Positions 16,301 through 24,700 of a stretch of 64,000 nucleotides of DNA are shown piece after piece (within the stretch, counting starts at the first letter, position 1; each line of letters begins with the position of its first letter). A model generated the notes under the pieces. The model did not search any database. It was not told the DNA's origin and worked only from the letters and a program-made list of their open reading frames with translations. Source of the DNA: Natronomonas moolapensis 8.8.11 (lineage in GTDB: Archaea; Halobacteriota; Halobacteria; Halobacteriales; Haloarculaceae); the NCBI RefSeq assembly GCF_000591055.1, contig NC_020388.1, positions 2,480,001 through 2,544,000 of the forward strand. Reading direction: 5' to 3'. A program made the translations under genes and the position numbers.

Positions 16301-17773
16301 GTGTCCGAGCGCGCGCCCGTCATGAATTTGGGACAGACGTCGGTGGTGTACTTTCTCTCGCGATTGGCAGCGTCCGCCCTGGGGTTCGTGGCGACGGTGT
16401 ATTTCGCTCGATTGCTCGGCGCCGACGCCCTGGGGATCTACTACCAGGTGGTCGCCTTGGTCTCCTGGCTCGCGATCCTCGGGCAGGTCGGCCTCTCGGG
16501 GGCGGTCTCGAAGCGCGTCAGCGAGGGCACGGAGCGAAAGCGATACGCCGCGGCGGCGGCCGTGTCGATCGGCGGGCTGTTCGCGGTCCTCGCCGTCGCG
16601 CTCGCGTTGGCCCGGCCGTACGTCGACGCCTACGTCGGCTACCCGGCGACGGGCTACGTCGCCGCCGTGCTGTTCGCCACGCTCGCGTGGTCGACCGTCG
16701 CGTCGCTTCTGAGCGGCCTCCACCGCGTCGGCACGCAGGGCGCCCTCCAGACGGTAAAGACGGGGGGACGGGGGCTCCTCCAGATCGGCGCACTCTTTGC
16801 CGGGTTCGAACTCGCCGGCGTGTTCTTCGGCTACGTCGGCGGCTTTCTCGTCGCGACCGCCGTCGGCGCGGCCGTCGTCGCCCGCGAGCTCTCGGGGATC
16901 GCGCGGCCCCGGCGGCGCCACTTCCGGAGCCTCCTCGAGTACGCCAAGTTCGCCTGGCTCGGGCGGCTCCAATCGCGGCTGTTCAACTACACCGACGTCC
17001 TCGTGTTGGGGCTCTTCGTCCCCTCGTCGCTCGTGGGCATCTACGCCGCCGCCTGGGGTATCGCGCAGTTTCTCATCCTCTTCGCCGGGGCGATCAGTTC
17101 GACGCTGTTCCCGGAGATGAGCCGTCTCTCGGCCGACGAGAGCCCCGAGGCGGTGCGTTCGCTCACAGAGGACGCCCTCGCCTACGCCGGCTTGTTGTTG
17201 ATCCCAGGGCTCGTCGGCGGGGTGATCGTCGGCGACCGGCTGTTGGCGATCTACGGCGAGGCGTTCCGGCAGGGCGCGACGGTGCTCGCGGTGTTGATCG
17301 TCGCGAACCTGTTTATGAGCTACCAGAACCAGCTCTTGAACACCCTCAACGCGATCGACCGGCCCGACCGCGCCTTCCGCGTCAACGCCCTCTTCGTCGT
17401 CTCGAACGTGTCGTCGAACGTCGTCTTGATCTACCTGTACGGGTGGCTCGGCGCGGCGGTCGCGACCGCGCTCTCGGTCGCCGTCAGCCTCGCCGCCGCC
17501 CACCGCTCGCTCGGTGCGATCGTCGACGTCGCGATCCCCTACCGCGAGATCGGCCGTCAGTGCCTCGCCGCGCTCGCGATGGGTGGAGTCGTCCTCGCGG
17601 GCCGTCGAGTCGAGAACGCCTACCGCCTCTTGGAGCACAACCTCGCCACCGTGTTCGTCCTCGTCGGCCTCGGCGCGGGCGTGTACTTCCTCGCGTTGCT
17701 CGCGATCTCGCCGCGCTTCCGCGAGACCGTCGACCGGAACCTCCCGGTGGCGCTGCCCTTTCTGTCGACGTGA
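16301..17773 (+). CDS. Lipid-linked oligosaccharide flippase (Wzx/AglR-like, MATE/MOP superfamily)
   Basis: This encodes 490 residues with about 12-14 transmembrane helices. The N-terminus SALGFVATVYFARLLGADALG is the polysaccharide-biosynthesis/flippase signature. NYTDVLVLGLFVPSSLVGIY and NTLNAIDRPDRAFRVN are further conserved loops. It should move a dolichol-linked glycan across the membrane, matching the surrounding glycosyltransferases and the AglG-like gene. GTG 16301 was chosen because cgttatt (16274-16280) sits about 25 bases upstream; ATG 16322 is an alternative and would lose seven residues. Confidence 0.85.
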   Translation: MSERAPVMNLGQTSVVYFLSRLAASALGFVATVYFARLLGADALGIYYQVVALVSWLAILGQVGLSGAVSKRVSEGTERKRYAAAAAVSIGGLFAVLAVALALARPYVDAYVGYPATGYVAAVLFATLAWSTVASLLSGLHRVGTQGALQTVKTGGRGLLQIGALFAGFELAGVFFGYVGGFLVATAVGAAVVARELSGIARPRRRHFRSLLEYAKFAWLGRLQSRLFNYTDVLVLGLFVPSSLVGIYAAAWGIAQFLILFAGAISSTLFPEMSRLSADESPEAVRSLTEDALAYAGLLLIPGLVGGVIVGDRLLAIYGEAFRQGATVLAVLIVANLFMSYQNQLLNTLNAIDRPDRAFRVNALFVVSNVSSNVVLIYLYGWLGAAVATALSVAVSLAAAHRSLGAIVDVAIPYREIGRQCLAALAMGGVVLAGRRVENAYRLLEHNLATVFVLVGLGAGVYFLALLAISPRFRETVDRNLPVALPFLST

Positions 17774-17872
17774 GGTCACGACGCGCCCGGTCGGTGGGCG
17801 GTCGACGATCGGTCGACTGCGCACCGTTCCGCGAGTCGCAGGCTTTTGTGCCCGGGGCGCGGAGACGATAAC

Positions 17873-18073
17873 ATGAATATCGGCTTCGACCTCGGCGCGA
17901 ACGTCCCCTCGGGCGTGGTGGCGCTGCACGCCCTCGTGGGCCTGTTCTTTCTGTACGTCGCGAGCGTGAACGCCGCGGGCGGCGAACTGATCGGGGCCGG
18001 GCTCAACGCCGTGATCGGGCTGGCGCTCGTGGCCGTCGGAGTGGTGGCGGGGCGCATCACGGCGCGGCGATGA
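17873..18073 (+). CDS. Small two-helix membrane protein
   Basis: This encodes 66 residues from ATG 17873. It has two hydrophobic segments (VVALHALVGLFFLYVASVNA and NAVIGLALVAVGVVAG) separated by a Gly-rich turn, and an Arg-rich end. It lies between the flippase and AglG-like genes, converging with the latter. The family is not recognised. Length and hydrophobicity argue for a real protein, and the opposite-strand reading is a shadow. Confidence 0.55.
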   Translation: MNIGFDLGANVPSGVVALHALVGLFFLYVASVNAAGGELIGAGLNAVIGLALVAVGVVAGRITARR

Positions 18074-18091
18074 GTCGGGCCGCCCGTCGCC

Positions 18092-19060
18092 TCACTCGGG
18101 CGCCTCGCGGAGCAGCTCCCGCCGGGGCTTCGTCAGCCCGTAGAGATAGCCCAGGCCGACGGCGGCGGTGAAGGCGAGAATCGCGGCGATCTGTTTCGCC
18201 TGCGCGAGCGACGGGCCCAGAAGCGCCTTCTTCGCCCGTTCGGGGAGGTATTTGACGAAGAGGTCCCGGAGGTACGCCCCCTCGTTGCCCTGGCTTCGGG
18301 GGTACAGAATCGCCAGCACGCGCTTGGAGAAGCCCTGCCAGAACGACCGGAACAGCAGCCACCGGACGTCGCCGCGGTACGCAAACAGCTTGTGGTGGAC
18401 GACCGCATCGTCGGTGTAGACGACGCCGTGGCCGTAGCGCTCCTGGAGCCGGATGCCGACCGGGGCCTCGTGCGCCTGGACGTGCCTGTCCCCCTTCCGG
18501 CCGGTGTTGGGATCGTAGCCGCCGACGGAGAGAAACGCCGAGCGTCTGTAGGAGACGTTCGAGCCGTACGTGTTGCGCACTTCCTCGCCCTCGGTGGCGA
18601 AGCCCCGCTCCGTGCAGCCGACGAGCCAGTAGAACTCCTCGGGGAAGAACTCGGGTTTGGCCGTCTGCCAGTCGGGGGCGACGTAGCCGCCGACGGCGAG
18701 CGTGTCGGTCGTCTCGTAGACGTCGACCAGCCGCTCGATCCAGTCCGGGTCGGCGACGGCGTCGTCGTCGATGAACGCGACGACCTCCCCCGAAGCCAGC
18801 TCGGCGCCTTTGGTCCGGCTGTAGGAGATGCCGCGGTTCGCGTCGTTGCAGTGGACGACGATGTCACCCGCAAAGCCCGCCGCGGCGTCGCTGTCGGGAC
18901 CGAAGCGCTCGCGGACGCGCTCGTACACCGCGTCGTCGCCGTCGACGACGAGGACGACCTCGAGGGCGTCGTGGGTCTGTGCGAGGACGCTCTCGACCGC
19001 CTCGACGAAGGGTTCGAGGCGATCCATCGCGTAAGTGCAGACGACGACGGAGACGTCCAT
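18092..19060 (-). CDS. aglG: AglG-like glucosyl-dolichyl-phosphate glucuronosyltransferase (GT2)
   Basis: This encodes 322 residues. The GT2 start MDVSVVVCTYAMDRL and the donor-binding AFIDDDAVADPDWIE are typical of the AglG/AglI group of Haloferax N-glycosylation. TYGSNVSYRRSAFLSVGGY and KGDRHVQAHE follow. A C-terminal hydrophobic segment (IAAILAFTAAVGLGYLYGL) would anchor it to the membrane. It should add the second sugar (a hexuronic acid in Haloferax) to dolichyl-phosphate-bound sugar. The sugar here is inferred. A TATA element (reverse strand CCTTATTC at about 19085-19092) lies upstream of ATG 19060. Confidence 0.78.
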   Translation of the reverse strand: MDVSVVVCTYAMDRLEPFVEAVESVLAQTHDALEVVLVVDGDDAVYERVRERFGPDSDAAAGFAGDIVVHCNDANRGISYSRTKGAELASGEVVAFIDDDAVADPDWIERLVDVYETTDTLAVGGYVAPDWQTAKPEFFPEEFYWLVGCTERGFATEGEEVRNTYGSNVSYRRSAFLSVGGYDPNTGRKGDRHVQAHEAPVGIRLQERYGHGVVYTDDAVVHHKLFAYRGDVRWLLFRSFWQGFSKRVLAILYPRSQGNEGAYLRDLFVKYLPERAKKALLGPSLAQAKQIAAILAFTAAVGLGYLYGLTKPRRELLREAPE

Positions 19061-19287
19061 TCATCGTGTGATTCAGCGCCGTCGCGAATAAGGATTCTGA
19101 ACTGAATCGTACGGATCGGGGAGAGGTGGGTTCGGCCCGCCCGCAGTGGGGAGTCGGCGTCGGTCGTCCCGGCGCGATCGGCGGTCCGGGGGGGCGTGGC
19201 TGGCCGACGTTCTTCGACGGAACGACGGGACTGACCGTTTGCCGGCGCGAGAAAGCGTTATGTATGAACGTATGTTGAGTATGAATA

Positions 19288-19590
19288 ATGAGTGAGACAG
19301 AACAGTTGAGTGACTCTGAGAAAGAGATCGTCGCCGTCACCAAGCACGGGCAGGCGACCATTCCGAAGCGGTTCCGCGAGAAGCTCGGGATCGAGGCTCC
19401 CGGGAAGGTGCTGTTCCGGGAGACCGAGGACGACGAGATACTCGTCGAGCGGGTTCGCTCCCCGAGCGAGATGCGCGGGTTCGCCGCTCGCAGCGAGGCA
19501 TCGACCGACACGCCCGCATCCGAGCTACTCCGCGAGAAGCGCGAGCGGGACCGACGAAAGCGCGAGGCACAGTTCCCCTCGGAGACGTGA
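19288..19590 (+). CDS. AbrB/SpoVT-type antitoxin (VapB)
   Basis: This encodes 100 residues. The swapped-hairpin AbrB domain (VAVTKHGQATIPKRFREKLG, residues about 16-55) binds DNA. The charged C-terminal helix (LLREKRERDRRKREAQF) should wrap the VapC toxin. The stop TGA overlaps the ATG of the toxin by one base, indicating translational coupling. Upstream, a TATA-like gttatg (about 19257) and three direct GTATG steps before ATG 19288 may hold the autoregulatory site. Confidence 0.85.
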   Translation: MSETEQLSDSEKEIVAVTKHGQATIPKRFREKLGIEAPGKVLFRETEDDEILVERVRSPSEMRGFAARSEASTDTPASELLREKRERDRRKREAQFPSET

Positions 19591-20009
19591 TGGCGGCGCC
19601 CGACCGCATCGTCTTCGACGCCGAGCCGCTGATCGCTCATGCGGACGCCGAACCCGGCAGCGACGTCGTCAAGGCGTACCTCGACGCAGTCGCCGTCGGG
19701 GACGCGACCGGGTACGCCAGTTGCGTGACCCTCGCCGAGATCCGCTACGTCATCGCCCGGAAGTACGACCGGGCCACCGCCGACGAGTATCTCGACTGGC
19801 TCACCGACCTCGGCGTCGAACCCGTGGACGTTAGCGATGCCTGGATGGCGGCCTCGGAGTTCGGTCTCGAGTACAACCCAGCGCTCGGTGATTCGTTCGC
19901 GCTGGCGACCGCCGAGTACGTCGAGGCGACGCTTCTAGTCGGCGGCGACGACGACTACGACGGCGTCTCCGAGGTACCGATAGAGCGGTTCCGCGACGGA
20001 GCTTCGTAA
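19590..20009 (+). CDS. VapC PIN-domain toxin
   Basis: This encodes 139 residues and is full-length for a PIN ribonuclease. Acidic metal ligands are visible at VFDAEPLI (first Asp), VTLAEIRYVI (Glu), ALGDSFALATA (Asp) and the closing GGDDDYDG. All four are present, unlike in the DUF3368 copy at 10529. It should cleave RNA when released by the AbrB-type antitoxin encoded upstream. It starts at ATG 19590 in a TGATG overlap; an overlapping GTG at 19587 is possible. Confidence 0.85.
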   Translation: MAAPDRIVFDAEPLIAHADAEPGSDVVKAYLDAVAVGDATGYASCVTLAEIRYVIARKYDRATADEYLDWLTDLGVEPVDVSDAWMAASEFGLEYNPALGDSFALATAEYVEATLLVGGDDDYDGVSEVPIERFRDGAS

Positions 20010-20355
20010 CGAGCTGTTCAGTATTGACCGTGGACGGAAGCGGGTCGGGTCGGAACGCCGAATACGTCCCCTTCGATGTCGTCGTGGGAACGATCTCACC
20101 GGGCGCTGCCTCGTCGAAGTCGTCTCGCTCCACCAGTGGTATCCCCACGAATACGCCCGCCACTATTGACAACCACGCAGCGTCTCCACGTCCGAGTTTG
20201 GAGACACGTACTCTTCGTATTGGGTTTGCGAGTAGTGCTTCTCGACCCGGTTTGCGGGGGATTCGTCGCTGAAGCTGGAAACGTCCGAGAGACGCTGTCA
20301 GTTTGTCCGCAGTACGAACGGGGAATCGGAGCCGCCGATCCATCGGGGGCGCAGA
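20010..20355. other. Intergenic stretch without a supported gene
   Basis: This region has slightly lower GC than its surroundings. The reverse strand has a short hydrophobic segment (AAWLSIVAGVFVGIPLV) and pieces such as ANRVEKHYSQTQYEEY in different frames, as in a decayed gene. No family was recognised, and no start, stop and length combination is convincing. Confidence 0.35.
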
Positions 20356-20660
20356 GCGTGTACAGCCGTCGTCCGGCGCTGTCGCTGTCCGTCGGAGCGT
20401 CGCGCGAAAAAATGAACCCGCACCGCGAAACCGCACGGCACTGCACCGCACCGCACAGCAGAGGGGGGACTGAATCCCGGCCGATCCGGGAGTCAGTTAG
20501 TTACTCGCGTTAGTTGGCGTTCCGTCGGGCTGCCAGCAGTGCAGCGCCGAGGAGTGCCACGAGCGCGATGACCGCACCGAAGCCGGGCTGACCCTCGGGT
20601 TCGGACGTCGCGGTCGATTCGGGCTCCGCTGTCGGTTCCGGCGTCGGCTCCGGCGTCGCT
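20356..20660. repeat. Copy A of a repeat derived from the csg 3' end and its downstream region
   Basis: About 300 bases match 21428-21760 closely. Shared parts are the T-run/A-run gcgcgaaaaaatgaa, gcaccgcgaaaccgcacggca, the hairpin tcccggccgatccggga, and the PGF-sorting-tail codons of the S-layer gene. The two copies bracket the RelE/ParE toxin-antitoxin genes. Confidence 0.75.
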
Positions 20661-20664
20661 GCAT
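20510..20664 (-). pseudogene. Detached S-layer glycoprotein C-terminus (PGF sorting tail)
   Basis: The reverse strand reads TPEPTPEPTAEPESTATSEP, then PEGQPGFGAVIALVALLG and an Arg-Arg-Asn-Ala-Asn end with a TAA stop. This is nearly identical to the last about 45 residues of Csg (21586-25380). The coding part breaks off where the RelE gene ends at 20665. It has no start and no promoter of its own. It is either a duplicated end of csg or all that remains of a second S-layer gene. Confidence 0.75.
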
Positions 20665-20958
20665 TCAAAAGCCGTACCGCTTGTGTGCCTCGTCGATGGG
20701 GACGATCTCCAGCACGCGCACCTCCGCTTCGTCCTCCAGGACGGTGTAGATGGCCGTGTAGGTTCGGGAGATGTGCATTCGGTAGCGGTCGCGGCGGCCG
20801 TCGATGGGGAGCCGCTCTGTGTCGCCACGGCCGCGTCCCGGATAGGGGTTCTCGGCGAGATAGCCGAGGGTCTCCCTGCAGATTCGCTCGGTCTTCCCGT
20901 CGGCGACGTCGAGGAACTCGCGGGCGTCGTCGCCGAGCAGGACATCGTACTCACCCAT
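20665..20958 (-). CDS. RelE/ParE family toxin
   Basis: This encodes 97 residues. The RelE-type beta fold ends with RVLEIVPIDEAHKRYGF, and DRYRMHISRTYTAIYTV is the central sheet with the Arg/Tyr residues common in this family. It is expected to be an mRNA interferase or gyrase inhibitor; which one cannot be decided. It overlaps its antitoxin gene by eight bases. It lies exactly between two copies of the S-layer gene 3' region. Confidence 0.85.
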   Translation of the reverse strand: MGEYDVLLGDDAREFLDVADGKTERICRETLGYLAENPYPGRGRGDTERLPIDGRRDRYRMHISRTYTAIYTVLEDEAEVRVLEIVPIDEAHKRYGF

Positions 20959-21145
20959 CCGAGAGGGAGGTCAACTCGTCGCGGGGCGTCTCCTCCAGCG
21001 TTCGGAAGCGTTGCTCCAGATCCTGCCGTCGTCGCTGTCGGGCGAGTTCCTGCAGAAGGTCGTCGTACGTCTGGCCGGGCTCTTTCAACTCGTGGAGCTC
21101 CTTTCGCGTCTCCTCGGTCACCGGGATTCGTTTGTCCGCCGACAT
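20951..21145 (-). CDS. Small antitoxin of the RelE/ParE pair
   Basis: This encodes 64 residues. The pattern RIPVTEETRKELHELKEPGQTYDDLLQEL with a Glu/Arg-rich C-terminal helix is the usual haloarchaeal ribbon-helix-helix-like antitoxin. The N-terminal strand IPVTEETR would pair in a dimer to bind DNA, and the C-terminal helix would bind RelE. ATG 21145 lies next to an inverted repeat (21148-21159), and a TATA-like GTTAATACTG lies on the reverse strand at about 21168-21177. Confidence 0.78.
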   Translation of the reverse strand: MSADKRIPVTEETRKELHELKEPGQTYDDLLQELARQRRRQDLEQRFRTLEETPRDELTSLSDG

Positions 21146-21147
21146 AT

Positions 21148-21159
21148 ATACGTGCGTAT
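21148..21159. promoter_or_regulatory. Inverted repeat at the RelE/ParE operon start
   Basis: ATACG-TG-CGTAT lies two bases before the antitoxin start codon, where the transcript should begin. It is a good candidate for the autoregulatory operator. Confidence 0.45.
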
Positions 21160-21427
21160 CGGACTGACAGTATTAACAGTTCCGCACGTGGCAGCCCCCA
21201 GCGGGCCGTCGTGGAACGACGCCGGCGACGCCACCACCTTCGTCCGGCACGCGGGAGACAGCGCTCGATGCCGTGGGTCCCGGTTCGGGTATGCCCCTTC
21301 AGACGACGGCGTGGCGACGGTCCCCGACGAGGCCCGCCGCGCGGACAGGCGGCGGCCCCGCGATGCGTTGGGGGCGACCTTCGAGTACGAGGCGAGCGCC
21401 GTCACCGGTCCGGTCGGGAGCGCGGAG

Positions 21428-21760
21428 GTGTACGACCGTCCGCCGACGTCGGTACCGTCGCTCTCGGTCGAAGCGTCGCGCGAAAAAATGAAGCCGCACC
21501 GCGAAACCGCACGGCACAGCACAGCACCGCACCGCAAAGGGGAGACTGAATCCCGGCCGATCCGGGAGTCAGTTACTTGTCGGCGTTAGTTGGCGTTCCG
21601 TCGGGCTGCCAGCAGTGCAGCGCCGAGGAGTGCCACGAGCGCGAGGACCGCACCGAAGCCGGGCTGACCCTCGGGTTCGGGCGTGTCCGTCGGCTCTTCG
21701 GTCGGTTCGGCCGTCGGTTCCGGCGTCGGTTCCGGCGTCGGTTCCGGCGTTGCCGTCGGT
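21428..21760. repeat. Copy B of the csg 3' repeat (at the intact gene)
   Basis: This includes the last about 170 bases of csg and its downstream flank. It matches 20356-20660 in the same orientation, with a few substitutions and short indels in the gcacc repeats. Confidence 0.75.
21483..21567 (-). terminator. Putative csg transcription terminator
   Basis: On the reverse strand the csg stop is followed by a GC hairpin (CCCGG-ATCGG-CCGGG, 21552-21566) and, about 65 bases on, a TTTTTT run at 21483-21488. Archaeal terminators are mostly T-runs, so the T6 is the probable stop site. The same hairpin and T6 occur in the downstream copy at 20407-20490. Confidence 0.4.
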
Positions 21761-24700
21761 TCCGGCGTCGGTTCCGGCGTCTCGGCGGCCATCTCGCCGA
21801 AGAGACCGTCGTCGGACTGGACAGTCTCGCCCGCAACGCGGAACTCGACCGTCGCTTGGTCGCCAGCCTCGCGGTCACCGAAGTCGAAGGTGGCCTCGAA
21901 GCTGCCGTCGTCGGAGATGTTCACATCCTGGCTCTCCAGGAAGCTCTCCGTCTCACCGCGCTGGCTCACACGCACCGTTGCGTCCGAACCAGGCGCGACG
22001 TTCGTCGTGCCCGACACGGTCGTCTCGTTACCCGCCGAGATCATAACCGTCTCGTTCTGCATATTGTCGAACTCGGCCGACCGCTCCTCGAAGGTGAAGG
22101 AGGCACTGGTCACAGCGCCTTCTCCAGCTGCGAAGTACGGATAGGCGTCGTCTTGATCGTCGACGTCGCCGGAGTCGCCACCGGCCTCGCCGTGCGGACC
22201 AAGATCATCGACACTACCGATACCGGGGTCGGTGATGCTGCCAGGCGCGGTATCCTGTGCCGTGCCGGTGTTAATACCGGATGTGGCACCTTCGTTGAAG
22301 AACTCGAACCGATCATCGCTGTCGGTCTCGTATTCGAGTGCGACATCGAAGTCCGTGTCTGCGTTGAGTTCACGCGTGAACGGTTCGGCGTCGGAGTCAA
22401 CGACGATGTACAGTTCGCCGTTCTCGTTGTCGACGAGAATATCAATCTCGTTGCTCGCCGCGTTCGCGAGATCAATCTCGTTCTCGCCTTGGTTGCCGAT
22501 ATCGTCGGAACTCTCGAACGTCAGGGAGATACCTTCACCGTCACGGTCAACGTTGTCGACCGTTCCGCTGCTGGGGTTCAGCGCGAGTGCGTCAAGCGTG
22601 CTCGGGCTGAAGCTCTCCTCTTCGTCAGGGATGACCGGATCGAAGTTACCTTCGACCGCGACCATGTGGCCGTAGAGACCGGAGGCTTCGATCTGGATGA
22701 CGACCTTGTCGTCAAGGGCGACGTCCTCGCTCTGCGTGAGCGGGCTGTCTTCGACGAGTGCGGAGATCGTGTCGTACTCGTCAGCGTTTTCTTCAGGTCC
22801 AACCCAGACGTTCGTCTCGCCGAGGCTGGGGTTCTGGAGATCGATCGTTGCGAAGCCATCCTCTTCGTCGAGGCTGGACTCGCCGTCTTCGGCGACGAAC
22901 TCAGTCGAGCCAGTCGCGGCCAGACTGTAGTCCGTCGGCTGGATCGGTCGGATCAGCTGTGTGGTCGGATGGTCGTTGTTGTTATCCAGCGTGTCGAGTT
23001 CTTCGAGGTACTGCGTGAAGGAAATCTGGTTGTTACCACCCAGATCAGCGTCGTCGTAGAACTCAGGCTGGATCTCCCAGTTACTCACTGCATCACCGTA
23101 GACATCGAGCCCGTTGTTGTTGGTAGTCGTGTCAGTCGGATCTTCGCTGAGCGTCTGAGCGATCAGGCTCTCGGCGATATCGTCCTCGGAGTTGAGAACG
23201 TTCTCGCTGGTGCCCGTGCCGATCAGGCGCGTGTTGATCTGGAAGGTGACTTCGTCGTCGTCGTCATCGTCTTCGATGTAGATGACGTCGACGAAGTCGG
23301 ATTCTTCGTCACCGAACTGGAGGAGTGCTTCGTCAGTATCCTCCATGTCGGCGGTCACGGTGACGATGTCACCGGCAGATTGCGTGTAGACGCTTTCGCT
23401 GAAGTCGATGGTGACATCCTCGTCGGCCACGGTAGCCGTCGAGGAGCTAGTCGCCTCGGTGTCGTGGACATCGAAGCTGAACTCGTATTCAGCTGCGTCT
23501 TGACCGATGAACGAGACGTCCGTGTCATCGACATCTTGGTTCTGGTAGAACAGGACCTTCTCGTCGGAGTCGTCCTCATCGTCTTGGTAGAAGAGGACAT
23601 TGAGAGGGCCGGCAGCCGAGTCGCTGAGGCTGGGGCCAGCGACGTTTTCGATGTCGTAGTTGGCGTCGCCACCACCAGCGAGGTTGACGCTCAGCTGATC
23701 GGCACTATCGGCATCAGTAGTGGAACTGTCTGCGAGGGCACCATCCTGGAGCGCTTCGAATGCGCTGTCGTAGGTGTTCCCGTCGCCCGTGCCACCGTGG
23801 GTGATGGTCACCGAACCGTTGTTCTGGATATTCGCGTCGCCGTTCTGAACGAGTGCGTTGCTGACGAAGAGGTTGAACAGTTCGTCGTTGTCGAGGTCGC
23901 CGTTGGCGGTCACGTTGGTCGTGTAGGTGCCACGGCTGGAGTCGACCTCGAATTCGACGAGGCTGTCCTCGTAGTCATCGCTGATCGCCGGCAGGTCTTC
24001 CTCTTCGGGGTCGAAGGTGGTCTCGAGGTCTTGGACGGTAATCTCGAAAGTGCCGCTACGTTCGAGTTGTCCGTCGGTCGGGAGGCCGTTCCCCGCGACG
24101 TAGTAGTTGTCAGCGTCGAGGTCGGACGTTTCAGACTCGAGAATGGCTGTCTCATCAGTATCAGAGGACGTCAGACCGGAGACGCCATCAATACCGTTGT
24201 TGAAGCTTTGGTCGGAACGGACCGTAGTCGCATCAGGCGTTCCGGATCCGGTTGTAACGGTGATGTCGCCGACATCCTCACCAGCGACATTGCTGTCGAG
24301 GTAGCCGTTACTGAGTGCGAACTTCAGCGTACCGACGGAGTACTCGTCGATGAAGTTCTGGACGTTGGTCGTCGGGTCGAACGCAGTCGTGTCGAGTTCC
24401 TTTTCGAAGCGGCTGTCATCGACGCTGCCTGCATCGAAGGCCTCGACACCACGGAGTTCGTAGCCGCCGGTGTCCTGGATATCCGGACCGAAGACGTAGA
24501 CATCCTGACCCTGGTAGGCCAGCGAGCCGTCGGTCGCGTAGGTCAGGTCAGCTGTTGACTGAGCCGCCTGAACTCGGAGAACCGGGTTGACAGTCTGAGA
24601 GGTTCGCCCCTCTGTAAGCGTGAGCACGAACGGACTATCGCCGGCGTTAGAGTCGGCGACTGAGAACGTTGTTTCACCAACGGCATCCGTGTTTTTCGTA

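Noticed and set aside
17776-18060. Reverse-strand frame opposite the small two-helix membrane protein
   Set aside because: The forward frame has two good membrane helices; the reverse is polar and motif-free.
20010-20355. Possible hydrophobic protein on the reverse strand after VapC
   Set aside because: Only one short hydrophobic segment, frames broken, no start or promoter; left as intergenic.
21577-24558. 993-codon forward frame opposite csg
   Set aside because: It is the antisense reading of the acidic S-layer gene (Asp codons read as Val/Arg), without known motifs.
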